Shown: piece after piece, positions 32,736-44,874 of the stretch
Numbering within the stretch: the stretch's first letter is position 1
Layout of the letters: each line of letters opens with the position of its first letter
NCBI RefSeq assembly: GCF_002575655.3
Contig: NC_053041.3
Location: 377,501,054-377,565,053 of the forward strand
From: Aegilops tauschii subsp. strangulata
Lineage: Eukaryota; Streptophyta; Magnoliopsida; Poales; Poaceae
Direction of reading: 5' to 3'
DNA length: 64,000 bases
Made by a program: the position numbers and the translations under genes
Notes under the pieces: generated by a model
Database searches by the model: none
What the model saw: only the letters and a program-made list of their open reading frames with translations
Told to the model about the DNA's origin: nothing

Positions 32736-35700
32736 ATGGCCCACGCAAATGTTGCCCTCAACTTCAACGCGTTCCTAGAGAAAACCAAGCTGAAAGACGA
32801 TGGTAGCAACTATACGGACTGGGTCCGTAACCTGAGGATTATCCTCATAGCTGCCAAGAAAGCATATGTCCTTTAAGCACCGCTAGGTAATGCACCTGTT
32901 TTCCCAGCAACTCAAGACGTTATGAACGCCTGACAGTCGCGTAGTGATGATTACTCCCTGGTTCAGTGCGGCATGCTTTACAGCTTAGAACCGGGGCTCC
33001 AAAAGCATTTTGAGCAGCACGGAGCATATGAGATGTTCCAAGAGCTAAAAATGGTTTTCCAAGCTCATGCCCGGGTCGAGAAATATCAAGTCTCCGACAA
33101 GTTCTACAGTTGTAAGATGGAGGAGAATAGTTCTGTCAGCGAGCACATACTCAAAATGTCTGGGTTACACAACCGCTTATCTTAGCTGGGAGTTAATCTC
33201 CCGGATGACGCCGTCGTTGACAGAATCCTTCAGTCGCTCCCACCTAGCTACAAGAGCTTTGTGATGAATTTCAATATGCATGGGATGGAGAAAACCATTC
33301 CTGAGGTATATTCAATGCTGAAATCAGCAGAGGTGGAGATCAAAAAGGAACATCAAGTGTTGATGGTCAATAAAACCACTAGTTTCAAGAAAGGCAAGAG
33401 TAAGAAGAACTTCAAGAAGGACGGCAAGGGAGTTGCCGCGCCCGGTAAGCCATTTGCCGGGAAGAAGCCAAAGCATGGACTCAAACCTGAGACCGAGTGC
33501 TTTTATTGCAAGGGAAACGGTCACTGGAAGCGGAACTGCTCCAAGTACTTAGCGGATAAGAAGGCCGGCAATACCAAAGGTATATATGATATACATGTTA
33601 TTGATGTGTACCTTACCAGCACTCGTAGTAGCTCCTGGGTATTTGATACTGGTGCGGTTGCTCATATTTGTAACTCAAAACAGGAGCTGCGGAATAAGCG
33701 GAGACTGGCGAAGGACGAGGTGACGATGCGCGTCGGGAATGGTTCCAAGGACGATGTGATCGCCGTCGGCACGCTACCTCTACATTTACCTATGGGATTA
33801 GTTTTAAACCTCAATAATTGTTATTTAGTGCCAGCTTTGAGCTTGAACATTGTATCTGGATCTCGCTTAATGCGAGATGGCTACTCATTTAAATCTGAGA
33901 ATAATGGTTGTTCTATTTATATGAGAGATATGTTTTATGGTCATGCCCCGCTGGTCAATGGTTTATTCTTATTTAATCTCGAACGTGATGTTACACATAT
34001 TCATAGTGTGAATGCCAAAAGATGTAAGGTTGATAATGATAGTCCCACATACTTGTGGCACTGCCACCTTGGTCACACTGGTGTCAAACGCATGAAGAAA
34101 CTCCATGCAGATGGACTTTTGGAGTCTCTTGATTATGAATCATTTGACACGTGCGAACCATGCCTCATGGGCAAAATGACCAAGACTCCATTCTCCGGAA
34201 CAATGGAGCGAGCAACCAACTTATTGGAAATCATACATACTGATGTGTGCGGTCCAATGAGCGTTGAGGCTCGCGGTGGTTATCGTTATGTTCTCACCCT
34301 CACTGATGACTTAAGTAGATATGGGTATGTCTACTTAATGAAACACAAGTCTGAGACCTTTGAAAAGTTCAAGGAATGTCAGAGTGAGGTTGAGAATCAA
34401 CGTGACAGGAAAATAAAGTTCTTACGATCAGATCGTGGAGGGGAATATTTGAGTCACGAATTTGGCACGCACTTAAGGAAATGTGGAATCGTTTCACAAC
34501 TCACGCCGCCTGGAACACCTCAGCGTAGTGGTCTGTCCGAACGTCGTAATCGTACTCTGTTGGACATGGTGCGATCTATGATGTCTCTTACCGACCTACC
34601 GCTATTATTTTGGGGTTATGCTTTAGAGACTGCCGCATTCACTTTAAATAGGGCTCCGTCGAAATCTGTTGAGACAACACCGTATGAATTATGGTTTGGG
34701 AAGAAACCTAAGCTGTCGTTTCTGAAAGTTTGGGGATGCGATGCTTATGTCAAGAAACTTCAACCTGAAAAGCTCGAACCCAAATCGGAAAAATGCGTCT
34801 TCATAGGATACCCTAAGGAAACTATAGGGTATACCGTCTACCTCAGATCCGAAGGCAAGGTCTTTATTGCCAAGAATGGATCCTTTCTAGAGAAAGAGTT
34901 TCTCTCGAAAGAAGTAAGTGGGAGGAAAGTAGAACTTGATGAAGTACTGCCTCTTGAACCGGAAAGTAGCGCAGCTCAAGAAAATGTTTCTGTGGTGCCT
35001 GCACCGACTAGAGAGGAAGTTAATGATGATGATCAAGGAACTTCGGATCAAGTTACTACTAAACTCCATAGGTTCACAAGGACACGTTTCACACCAGAAT
35101 GGTATGGCAACCCTGTCCTAGAAATAATGTTGTTAGACAACGGTGAACCTTCGAACAATGAAGAAGCGATGGTGGGCCCAGATTCCAACAAATGGCTTGA
35201 AGCCATGAAATCCGAGATAGGATCCATGTATGAAAACAAAGTATGGACTTTTACAGACTTGCCCGATGATCGGCGAGCTATAGAAAATAAATGGATCTTA
35301 AAGAAGAAGACGAACGCGGATGGTAATGTGACCATATATAAAGCTCGGCTTGTCGCTAAGGGTTATCGACAAGTTCAAGGGGTTGACTATGATGAGACCT
35401 ACTCAACCGTAGCAAAGCTGAAGTCTGTCCGAATCATGTTAGCAATTGCCGCATTCTACGATTATGAGATATGGCAAGTGGATGTCAAAACAGCATTCCT
35501 TAATGGTTTCCTTAAAGAAGAATTGTATATGATGCAGCCGGAAGGTTTTGTCGATCCTAAGAATGCTGACAAGGTATGCAAGCTCCAACGCTCAATCTAT
35601 GGGCTGGTGCAAGCATCTCGGAGTTGGAACATTCGCTTTGATGAGATGATCAAAGCGTTTGGGTTTACGCAGATTTATGGAGAAGCCTGTGTTTACAAGA

Positions 35701-36719
35701 AAGTGAGTGGGAGCTCTGTAGCATTTCTCATATTGTATGTGGATGACATACTATTGATGGGAAATGACATAGAACTCTTGGAAAGCATAAAGGCCTACTT
35801 GAATAAGTGTTTTTCAATGAAGGACCTTGGAGAAGCTGCTTATATATTAGGCATCAAGATCTATAGAGATAGATCGAGACGCCTCATTGGTCTTTCACAA
35901 AGCACACACCTTGACAAGATATTGAAGAAGTTCAATATGGATCAGTCCAAGAAGGGGTTCTTGCCTGTATTGTAAGGTGTGAGATTGAGCACGGCTCAAT
36001 GCACGACCACGGCAGAAGATAGAGAAAAGATGAGTGTCATCCCCTATGCCTCGGCCATATGGTCTATTATGTATGCCATGCTGTGTACCGGACGTGATGT
36101 AAACCTTGCCGTAAGTTTGGTAGGAAGGTACAAAAGTAATCCCGGCATGGAACACTAGACAGCGGTCAAGAATATCTTGAAGTACCTGAAAAGGACTAAG
36201 GATATGTTTCTCGTTTATGGAGGTGACGAAGAGCTCGTCGTGAAGGGTTACGTCGATGCTAGCTTCGACACAGATTTGGATGACTCCAAGTCACAAACCG
36301 GATACGTGTATATTTTGAATGGTGGGGCAGTCAGCTGGTGCAGTTGCAAGCAAAGCGTCGTGGCGGGATCTACATGTGAACCGGAGTACATGCCAGCCTC
36401 GGAGGCAGCACATGAAGCAATCTGGATGAATGAGTTCATTACCGACCTAGGAGTTATTCCCAATGCGTCGGGCCCGATGGCTCTCTTCTGTGACAACACT
36501 GGAGCTATTGCCCTGGCCAAGGAGCCCAGGTTTCACAAGAAGACCAGGCATATCAAGCGTCGCTTCAACTCCATTCGTGAAAACGTTCAAGATGGAGACA
36601 TAGATATTTGTAAAGTGCATACGGACCTGAATGTCGCAGATCCATTGACTAAACCTCTTCCACGAGGAAAACATGATCAACACCAGAACTCTATGGGTGT
36701 TCGATTCATCACAATGTAA
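32736..36719 (+). pseudogene. C gag-pol polyprotein with five in-frame stops
   Basis: One frame of 1328 codons from ATG 32736 to TAA 36717-36719, with stops at 32874 (TAA), 32931 (TGA), 33183 (TAG), 35973 (TAA) and 36156 (TAG). I see no frameshift. Domains in order: Gag with LHNRLS and a CCHC knuckle CFYCKGNGHWKRNC (~33500-33540); protease WVFDTGAVAHIC (~33640); GAG-pre-integrase LWHCHLGHTGVKRMKKL; integrase DVCGPM, SDRGGEY and SGLSERRNRT; RT with VDVKTAFLNG and YVDDILLMGN; and RNase H with GYVDASFDTD and NTGAIAL. The RT and integrase active sites look intact. Three stops fall in Gag, so no full precursor can be made without readthrough. Confidence 0.93.
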
Positions 36720-36737
36720 CTAGATTATTGACTCTAG

Positions 36738-36751
36738 TGCAAGTGGGAGAC
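36738..36751 (+). other. C polypurine tract
   Basis: GCAAGTGGGAGAC ends directly before the 3' LTR start TGTTGG. Confidence 0.85.
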
Positions 36752-38448
36752 TGTTGGAAATATGCCCTAGAGGCAATAATAAAATGGTTATTATTATATT
36801 TCCTTGTTCATGAGGATTGTCTATTGTTCATGCTATAATTGTGTTATCCGGAAATCGTAATACATGTGTGAATACATAGACCACAACATGTCCCTAGTGA
36901 GCCTCTAGTTGACTAGCTCATTGATCAATAGATGGTTACGGTTTCCTGACCATGGACATTGGATGTCGTTGATAACGGGATCACATCATTAGGAGAATGA
37001 TGTGATGGACAAGACCCAATCCTAAGCATAGCACAAGATCATATAGTTCGTCTGCTAAAGCTTTTCTAATGACAAGTATCATTTCCTTAGACCATGAGAT
37101 TGTGCAACTCCCGGATACCGTAGGAATGCTTTGGGTGTGCCAAACGTCACAACGTAACTGGGTGGCTATAAAGGCACACTACGGGTATCTCCGAAAGTGT
37201 GTGTTGAGTTGGCACGAATCAAGACTGGGATTTGTCACTCCATGTGACGGAGAGGTATCTCTGGGCCCACTCGGTAAGACATCATCATAATGAGCTCAAT
37301 GTGACCAAGGAGTTGATCACGGGATGATGTGTTACGGAATGAGTAAAGAGACTTGCCGGTAACGAGATTGAACAAGGTATAGGGATACCGACGATCGAAT
37401 CTCGGGCAAGTATCATACCGGTAGACAAAGGGAATTGTGTACGGGATTGATTGAATCCCCGACATCGTGGTTCATCCGATGAGATCATCGTGGAACATGT
37501 GGGAGCCAACATGGGTATCCAGATCCCGCTTTTGGTTATTGGCCGGAGAGATGTCTCGGTCATGTCTGCATGATTCCTGAACTCGTAGGGTCTACACACT
37601 TAAGGTTCGGTGACGCTAGAGTTGTTATGGGAAATAGTATGCAGTTACCGAATGTTGTTCGGAGTCCTGGATGAGATCCCGGACGTCACGAGGAGTTCCG
37701 GAATGGTCCGAAGGTGAAGATTTATATATGGGAAGTCATCATATGGTCACCGGAAGTGTTCGGGGGTTTATCGGCATTGTACCGGGACCACTGAAGGGGT
37801 TCCGGGGGTCTACCAGGAGGGTCCACCAGCCCCGGAGGGCCCTATGGGCTGTATGTGGAAGGGAACCAGCCCCTAAGTGGGCTGGGCGCCATCCCCCCTA
37901 GGGCCCATGCGCCTAGGGTTGGGGGGAACCCTAAAGGGGGCGCCCCCTCCCCTTGGCCGCCGCCCCCCTCTAGATCTCATCTAGAGGGGCCGGCCCCCTT
38001 CCCCCTTCGCCCTATAAATAGAGGGGTGGAGGGAGGGCAGCAACACCACATCCAAGGCGCAGCCCTCCCCCTCTCCAACACCCCCTCCTCCTCCATTGAG
38101 CTTGGTGAAGCCCTGCTGGAGAACTGCAAGCTCCACCACCACACCGTCGTGCTGCCGGAGCTCTTCCCCAACTTCTCCTTCCCCCCTTGCTGGATCAAGA
38201 AGGAGGAGACGTCCCCAGGATGTACGTGTGTTGAACGCGGAGGCGCCGTTGTTCGGCGCTTAGATCAGAATCAACCGTGATCTGAATCGATGCGAGTACG
38301 ACTCCTTCATCCGTGTTCTTGTAATGCTTCCGCGTCGCGATCTTCAAGGGTATGAACATGCAATCCCCTCTCTCTCGTTGCTAGCATCTCCATAGATTGA
38401 TCTTGGTGATGCGTAGAATTTTTTTAATTTCTGCAACGATCGCCAACA
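36752..38448 (+). repeat. C 3' LTR
   Basis: 1697 bp, 25 bp shorter than the 5' LTR mainly through the indel in the GC-rich block near 37940. Ends GATCGCCAACA. Confidence 0.95.
38013..38020 (+). promoter_or_regulatory. TATA box of C 3' LTR
   Basis: TATAAATA in CGCCCTATAAATAGAGG, same as in the 5' LTR. Confidence 0.7.
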
Positions 38449-38453
38449 GAAGA
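38449..38453. other. Probable target-site duplication of C, right copy
   Basis: GAAGA, matching GAACA at 29720-29724 in four of five bases. Confidence 0.6.
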
Positions 38454-38571
38454 TAGCATGCATTCAATTCCAAAACACAGCAAGTTATATCACATCAATA
38501 GTTGCCACAGTTCTAACTTAAGATAAGTTGTCTTGGGTACGAGTTCGTGGCAGCAAGGAGCAGCGAAGCGG

Positions 38572-38706
38572 CTAGTCCAGGCGCTGACATTCCATCCTCT
38601 TGACTTGGTCAACCAAGTCGATGATGGGCGCGACGAGCTCTTCAAGTGCCTTGCGGTCTGCATCCTCCGACAAGCTGTCCAGCACATTGGTGAGGTTGAG
38701 GCCCGG
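38572..38706 (-). pseudogene. C-terminal end of element B antisense gene
   Basis: The minus-strand frame here reads NLTNVLDSLSEDADRKALEE and LVAPIIDLVDQVKRMEC and then stops near 38572. It is joined only by accident to the start of D's gag in the computed frame. Removing D brings it next to the sequence ending AAEAAQNELAG at 47919, giving a continuous amphipathic, coiled-coil-like tail. It is therefore the last part of B's antisense gene. Confidence 0.65.
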
Positions 38707-38846
38707 GTCCTTACCTCCCCTCGTCCTTGAGGGAAAAATCTTAGTCTTTAGATCCTTCAGATTCTTCATAGTGATAAATTGATAATAATCCCAAGTGACT
38801 CAATAAATATAGCTATGCTCCCCGGCAACGCGCCAGAAAAAGGTCT
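38707..38846 (-). repeat. D duplicated leader and gag start beyond the LTR
   Basis: The sequence matches 46808-46950 (primer site region and MKNLKD..FPSRTRGGK) in the same orientation. It shows that this LTR was also the 5' LTR of a second, now lost, copy. Confidence 0.85.
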
Positions 38847-40259
38847 TGATAACCCACAAGTATAGGGGATCGCAATAGTTTTCGAGGGTAGAGTATTCAA
38901 CCCAAATTTATAGATTCGACACAAGGGGAGCCAAAGAATATTTGAAGGTATTAGCAGCTGAGTTGTCAATTCAACCACACCTGGAGATTAATTATCTGCA
39001 GCAAGTAATCAGTAGCAAACTAATATGATAGTTTTGATAGTAGTGACAGCAGCAACGGTAACGGTAAAAGTGATAGCAGTAATTTTGTAGCAAGTGTAAC
39101 AGTGATGATAGCAGTAGTAACTTAGCAGAAACAATATAGGATAAATTCGTAGGCATTGGATCGGTGACTTGTTCGATGATATTCATCATGAGACAATTAT
39201 AACCTAGGGCGATACGACACTAGCTCCAGTTCATTGATATAATGTAGGCATGTATTTCGTAAATAGTCATACGTGCTTATGGAAAGAACTTGCATGACAT
39301 CTTTTGTCCTACCCTCCCATGGCAGCGGGGTCCATATTGGAAACTAAGGGATATTAAGGCCTCCTTTTAATAGAGAACCGGAACAAAGCATTAACACAAA
39401 ATGAATACATGAACTCCTCAAACTACGGTCATCACCGGGAGTGGGCCCGACTATTGTCACTCCGGGGTTGCCGGATCATAACACGTAGTAGGTGACTATA
39501 ACTTAGAAGATCGGATCTAAAACATGGATATAATGATGATAACATAAACGGTTTAGATCTGAGTTCATGGCACCCGGGCCCAAAGTGACAAGCATTAAGC
39601 ATAGCAAAGTCATAGCAACATCAATCTAAGAACATAGTGGATACTAGGGATCAAGCCCTAACCAAACTAACTCGATTACATGATGAATCTCATCCAACTC
39701 CTCACCGACCAGCGAGCCTACGAAGGAATTAATCACTCCCAGTGGGGAGCATCATGGAATTGGCGATGGAGAAGGGTTGGTGATGACGACGAACAAAGAT
39801 CCCCTCTCCGGATCCCCAAACGGACTCCAGATCTGCCCTCCCGAGGAAGAACAGGGCGTGGCAGTGGCTCCATCTCGTGGATCACGATAATTCTTTCTCC
39901 CTCATTTTTTCTCCGAAAATAGGATTTTATAGCATCGGTTTCAGGGTCTGCGGGGCCACCAGGTGGGGATAACCCACCTGGGCGCGCCAGGAGAGGGGGG
40001 CGCGCCCTGGTGGGTTGTGCCCACCAAGGTGCCCCTCTCTGGCAGGTCTTGGCTCCAGAAATTCTTATTTATTATAACAAGTTTCCTCGCGAAGTTTCGT
40101 TCCATTCTGAGAACTTTTATTTCTCAACAAAAAGAAGACCATGGTAGTTCTGCTGAAAACAGCGTCAGTCCGGGGTTAGTTTCATTCAAATCATGCAAGT
40201 TAGAGTCCAAAACAAGAGGAAAAGCGTTAGGAAAAGTAGATATGTTGGAGACGTATCGA
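38847..40259 (-). repeat. D complete LTR
   Basis: About 1413 bp, from TGATAACCCACAAG to GGAGACGTATCGA on the plus strand. The outer end reads TCGATACG on the minus strand where TGATACG is usual, so the end could be off by one or two bases. Confidence 0.85.
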
Positions 40260-40275
40260 GTCCCCCAAGCTTAAA
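40260..40275 (-). other. D polypurine tract
   Basis: On the minus strand TTTAAGCTTGGGGGAC precedes the LTR. Confidence 0.8.
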
Positions 40276-42289
40276 CCTTTGCTTGTCCTCAAGCAATTCA
40301 GTTGATAAACTGAAAGTGAAAAAGAAAAAAAATTACGAACTCTTTTGCTCTTGTTTGCATAAATAAGCTTAAACAGCACCCAGGTTTTCAGCCAACATTA
40401 TAACTAACCATGCCGACAATAACTCTTAAAGATTATAATGACTCATACCAAATGACATAATTAGCTAGCGAGTAATAATAAGATATCTCAAATGGCAACA
40501 CGTTGTCAAAACAACCATGATATAATATGACAATAGTGGTATCTCGCTAGCCCTTTCTGAGACCGCAAGACACAAGTGCAGAGCACCTCCAAAGTTCAAG
40601 CAGCGACTAAATATTGCAATTCATGGTAGAAAAGATCCAGTCATGATGCACCCAACATTAGCTACACACAATGCATAAGTCAAGATAGCTATGCTCTCAG
40701 GTTCTAGCACTTGTTTTAGAAGGTGATGACACAACATTAAAGTAAATAGATAGTCCCTTTGTAGAGGGAAGCAGTGATTTGCAGAGGTGCCAGAGCTCAA
40801 AATTTTAAAACAGAGGTAAATGATATTTTGAGACATGCACCCTTCTCATTTACTTCACGACCATCAGTTATCAATATCTTCCATGCTAAGCATGCAAGTG
40901 GCGGTTCCCAAGCGACAAAAGTAAAGGTTTACTCCCTTGGGAGATTTTGTTTGATTATTTAAGAGATTAACTCTTTTCCATGTTTGCAGTTTGGGACTGG
41001 GCATCCCTATTACCGCCCTTTTCTCGTGCGATGGCGAGTGAATAAACACTCGACCTGAGAATAACCCGCTTAGCATGGAAGATACCGGCCACCTCCTGTC
41101 GTTCCATGAACGATCCAGGCACACGAAAAGGATATTTATTTAGAAGTTTTTAGAGGTGGCACATGCAAATTTACTTAGGACGGCAGGGTAATACCGCATA
41201 TAGGTAGGTATGGTGGACTCATCTGGAATAAATTTGGGTTCAAGGTTTTTGTTGTACAAGCAGAATTCCCACTTAGTACACACGAAGGCTAGCAATTAGA
41301 TTGAGAAGCGGCCACCTATAGAGCAACAACGATCATGATCATGCATTATGCATAAGTAACATTGGACACTAGCATGAGTAGGATATGAACACCATGAACA
41401 TAAATATCATAGAGGCTATGTTGGTTTGATTCAACTACATGCATGAACATGTGCCAAGTCAAGCCACTCGAACATTCGGAGGAGGATACCATATCATCAT
41501 ACTACATCACAATCATTTTAATGCTATGTTGATATCCAAGATAAATCATTATCCACTCCTAGCTACTTATGCATGGCATGACAAACTATAATCTCTAATT
41601 GTCATTGCAAACGTGTTTAATCATAATGGGCTGAATCATGGATACTAGGTTAAACATATTTACACAAACAGAACAAGTCGAGTTCATACCATTTTCTCTC
41701 TGCCACGGCCAGTTCATCGAATGTCATCATTATTGCCTTTCACTTGCACGACCAAATGATGTGAAAATAATAATAGTGCAAGAGTGCCGTGGACTAAGCT
41801 GGAATCTGCAAACATTTTATTCAACAGGAGAAGACAAGGTAAAATGTGCTCTTTATTAGTTCAACAATTATTCATATGAGAGCCACTCAACATTTTCATC
41901 GTGGTCTTCTCCTCGGTAAGACTTGAATAAAAGAAAAAGAAATTCAGAGAAACACACTGAAATATTTTTGGAGTTTTTAGTTTTCTTGAACAAGGAAAAA
42001 AAGCAAAAACGAGAAAAACTATTTACACGGGAAAGCTCCCAATAAGCAAAAGAAGAACAAGGAAATCTTTTTGGGTTTTATTTTTAATACTAATACTAAG
42101 CATGCATAGAAAGTAAATTACTATAACTAATTTTTTTGGTTTTTCTAAAGTTTTTTCAAACACACAAGAAGAAAGCAAGAAAATAAATCGAAGCATGGAT
42201 GATACAATGAAAAAAAGTGTGAACACCGACAAATAGAATGATATGTGGACATGAATGTAATGTCGGTGAGAACACGTACTCCCCCAAGC
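40276..42289 (-). other. D 3' internal non-coding region
   Basis: Two kilobases without a coding frame. TAGGTAGGTATGGTGGACTC at 41204 is the landmark shared with A, N and G, at a similar distance from the LTR. Confidence 0.7.
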
Positions 42290-43321
42290 TTAGGCTTTTG
42301 GCCTAACTTGGTAGTCGGTCAGTAGCTGGATGGCAGTAGGGATCCTGAGGAGCAGGCATCCACTCATCCCACTGCCGAGGCTCCTCCTCTGCCTCTGCAG
42401 CAGCCTGAGCGTTCTGGTAGGTGATGATGTCCGCAGGCATAATCCTATATCCGCCCCTGTCAATAGAATCAAACAAAGCAGGTGCAGGCAAGGGAATAAT
42501 ATCACGAGTTTATCGCTAAAGACTAGGTTATAGGAAGTGGGGATGTTAGGATAATCTCGTGCAAGAAAATGATGGTGTTCCATGGCTGCACGGTCTAAGT
42601 AAACCTTGGTCAGGGGGTAATCATGAGGGCGTATCTCAACATTGAAGCAAGCCGCCAAACGAGTAGCAAAAATCCCACCATGTATTTCATTGTGGGATTT
42701 ATTAAGATGGTGGCGACGAGCCACAATAGCTCCCAAGCTATGAGTGTTATCGCCCTCTAGTGCTCGGCGTAAAATAACAAAGTCTGGTGTGCTGAGCGCA
42801 CCTACTTTCTTTCTAGAAAGCAAGCACTTAGCAACAAATAAAGCAAAATAATGTACGTCAGGAAAGTGTATGCTAGCAGCCGTGGTGGCTAACACCCCTC
42901 TCTCATCTCCCACTGTCAAAGTGCGATAAAAGGCCTCAAACCCAGGCGGCCTAGGCTTGGCTAAGCTCCCATCAGAAGGGATCATGCGTATGTCACAAAA
43001 TCCAGTAAGTGGTATTTCTGTATATAAATCAAAGCTCACTTCAGGAGGATTATTCCTAGGCAGGAAAGTAAAACTTTGAACAAAGATATTTGTGAGGATT
43101 TGATGCTGGTCACACTCATGTGCGATGAAGTCGGTGAGGCCGGCATTAGCAGCATATTGTGTGAACTCTTGAAGGATTCCAGCCTCCTCCAGGAATGGGT
43201 TGTGCGGCCATTTACATGGCCGTACTTCCGCCAACCTCCGAGGATGGAGATCACTGTCAGAAGACTCCCCAATAACACCATTGGAGTTCTTCCTAGAGCC
43301 AAACTTCCTGAAGATATTCAT
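42290..43321 (-). pseudogene. D second gene: conserved plant-transposon protein of unknown function
   Basis: A minus-strand frame from ATG 43321 (MNIFRKFGSRKNSN). It contains RPCKWPHNPFLEEAGI, a middle part with NNPPEVSFDLYTEIPLTGF and FEAFYRTLTVGDERGVLA, and NEIHGGIFATRLAACFNVEI. It lies where pol or an extra 3' ORF would be in Athila-like elements and resembles the uncharacterised 'putative plant transposon protein' frames of such elements. Near 42500 the composition shifts frame: 42303-42491 in another phase holds a more natural acidic ending (AAAEAEEEPRQWDEW). The function is unknown and no membrane segment or catalytic motif is convincing. Confidence 0.55.
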
Positions 43322-44083
43322 GTCCGTGTACAATTTTCTGAAAATAAAAAAATTTGGGTGACAAAAATTTGTCAACAAAACTTTATGAAAATGATAGCAA
43401 CTACTCATAGGGATTCATAGAGGCCATAGCAAGCATTCAAACTACTTAGAACTCTAAGAATTTAGCATGCAAGCTCATCAAGGGAAGCACCCAGAGTTGC
43501 TAATTATTCAAAATATAAACCACTAAAACAAAAACTAATTGGACAATTGTTGGAGTCACATACCAAGCAACAATCCCCCGAAACAGTTTCGGAAACGGAG
43601 ATTCGAGCAAAGAGATCGAAGTCCGCGGGTTTGAGAGCAAGAACACGGGAGAGAGAGAGCAATGGAGATTTTTTCTGGAGGTTAGTGATGATGTGGGATG
43701 AAGAGATAAGTGAGGGGGCCCACGTGGGGACCACAACCCACTAGGGCGCGCCTAGGGAACCCACCTGGTGCACCTCCCTCTGATATTATTTCCACCAGAA
43801 ATTCCGAAATATTCAGAAAAATAGTATTAAGTTTTCAGGGCATTCTGAGAACTTTTATTTCTAGGTCATTTTTTATTGCACGGGAAATTCAGAAAACAGA
43901 CAAAACATGGCATTTTATTTTATTTAACTAATAAAAACAGAAAACAAAGAGCAAGGACAGAAGGTAGTGCTTACTAAATTCATCAACTTCATACCTCTCA
44001 AAAATGATCCATTAATAAGGTTGATCAGGTCTTATTAACAACCACTTTTGATTAGCATGAAACCGAAGAACTTTCGTAAATCA
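43322..44083 (-). promoter_or_regulatory. LTR-like leader ahead of D's second gene
   Basis: The stretch lies between the protease stop and the second gene. Part of it (about 43735-43870) resembles D's own LTR: both have GGCGCGCC, a pyrimidine-rich block and the identical word ATTCTGAGAACTTTTATTT (43841 and 40104 areas). On the minus strand a CT-rich leader (43500-43720) follows. This looks like an internal promoter and 5' leader derived from an LTR. Confidence 0.4.
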
Positions 44084-44866
44084 CTAAGTTACTTCAATGG
44101 GGATATGAATGTCCCCAACAATAAGCATTTCATATTTCTTTTTGACAGTAGGTAGAGGTATTTGAAAATTTCCAATAGTGATTCTCGGAGATTTTTCAAT
44201 AACATTAATACCATTCACTTGGAATTGTTTGTTTGGAAAGTGCATCGTATGCTCATTACCATTGATATGAAAACTGACCTTGCTTTTATTGTAATCAATA
44301 ATAGCCCTTGCAATATTAAAGAAGGCTCTACCAAGGATAATCGACATGTTGTCCTCCTCGGGCATCTCAAGTATAACAAAGTCAGTCAAAATAGTAACAT
44401 TAGCAACAACAACGGGCACATCCTCACAGATACCGATAGGTATGGCAGTTGATTTGTCAGCCATTTGCAAAGATATTTCAGTAGGTGTGAGTTTGTTCAA
44501 ATCAAGTCTTTTATATAAGCAGAAAGGCATAGCACTAACACCAGCTCCTAAATCACACAAAGAAGTTTTCACATAATTCCTTTTGATAGAGCAGGGTATA
44601 GTTGGTATTCTCGGATCTCCAAGTTTTTTAGGCACTCCATCTTTAAAAGTATAATTAGCAAGCATAGTGGAGATTTCAGCTTCTGGTATTTTTCTCTTAT
44701 TAGTGATGATGTCTTTCATGTACTTTGCATAAGGAGGCATTTTCAAGATACCAGTCAAGCGAGTACGCAAAAAGACTGGCCTCAATATTTCAGCAAAGCG
44801 TTCAAATTCTTCATCATCTTTCTTTTTAGTTGACTTGGGTGGAAAAGGCATAGGTTTTGAACCCAC
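44084..44866 (-). CDS. D aspartic protease region
   Basis: An open minus-strand frame of 260 residues. The N-terminal part is a Gag-Pol connector (FERFAEILRPVFLRTRLTG, LKMPPYAKYMKDII). Residues ~95-110 read TSLCDLGAGVSAMPF, the protease active site with DLG in place of DTG/DSG. NMSIILGRAFFNIARAIID at residues ~195-215 is the ILGR strand. DLG is frequent in Athila-like elements. A frame break from gag lies near 44870. No RT follows. Confidence 0.8.
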   Translation of the reverse strand: MGSKPMPFPPKSTKKKDDEEFERFAEILRPVFLRTRLTGILKMPPYAKYMKDIITNKRKIPEAEISTMLANYTFKDGVPKKLGDPRIPTIPCSIKRNYVKTSLCDLGAGVSAMPFCLYKRLDLNKLTPTEISLQMADKSTAIPIGICEDVPVVVANVTILTDFVILEMPEEDNMSIILGRAFFNIARAIIDYNKSKVSFHINGNEHTMHFPNKQFQVNGINVIEKSPRITIGNFQIPLPTVKKKYEMLIVGDIHIPIEVT

Positions 44867-44874
44867 GGTTCTCT

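Larger units (their letters stand above)
29725..38448 (+). mobile_element. Element C: BARE1/Angela/WIS-like Copia element
   Basis: The LTRs open TGTTGGAAATATGCCCTAG and close CCAACA, which I recognise as the BARE1/Angela/WIS group of Triticeae. Layout: 5' LTR 29725-31446, primer site, a long leader, one gag-pol frame 32736-36719 in the Copia order, polypurine tract, and 3' LTR 36752-38448. At 8.7 kb it is full length for the family. It is inserted in the 3' region of element B. Confidence 0.95.
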
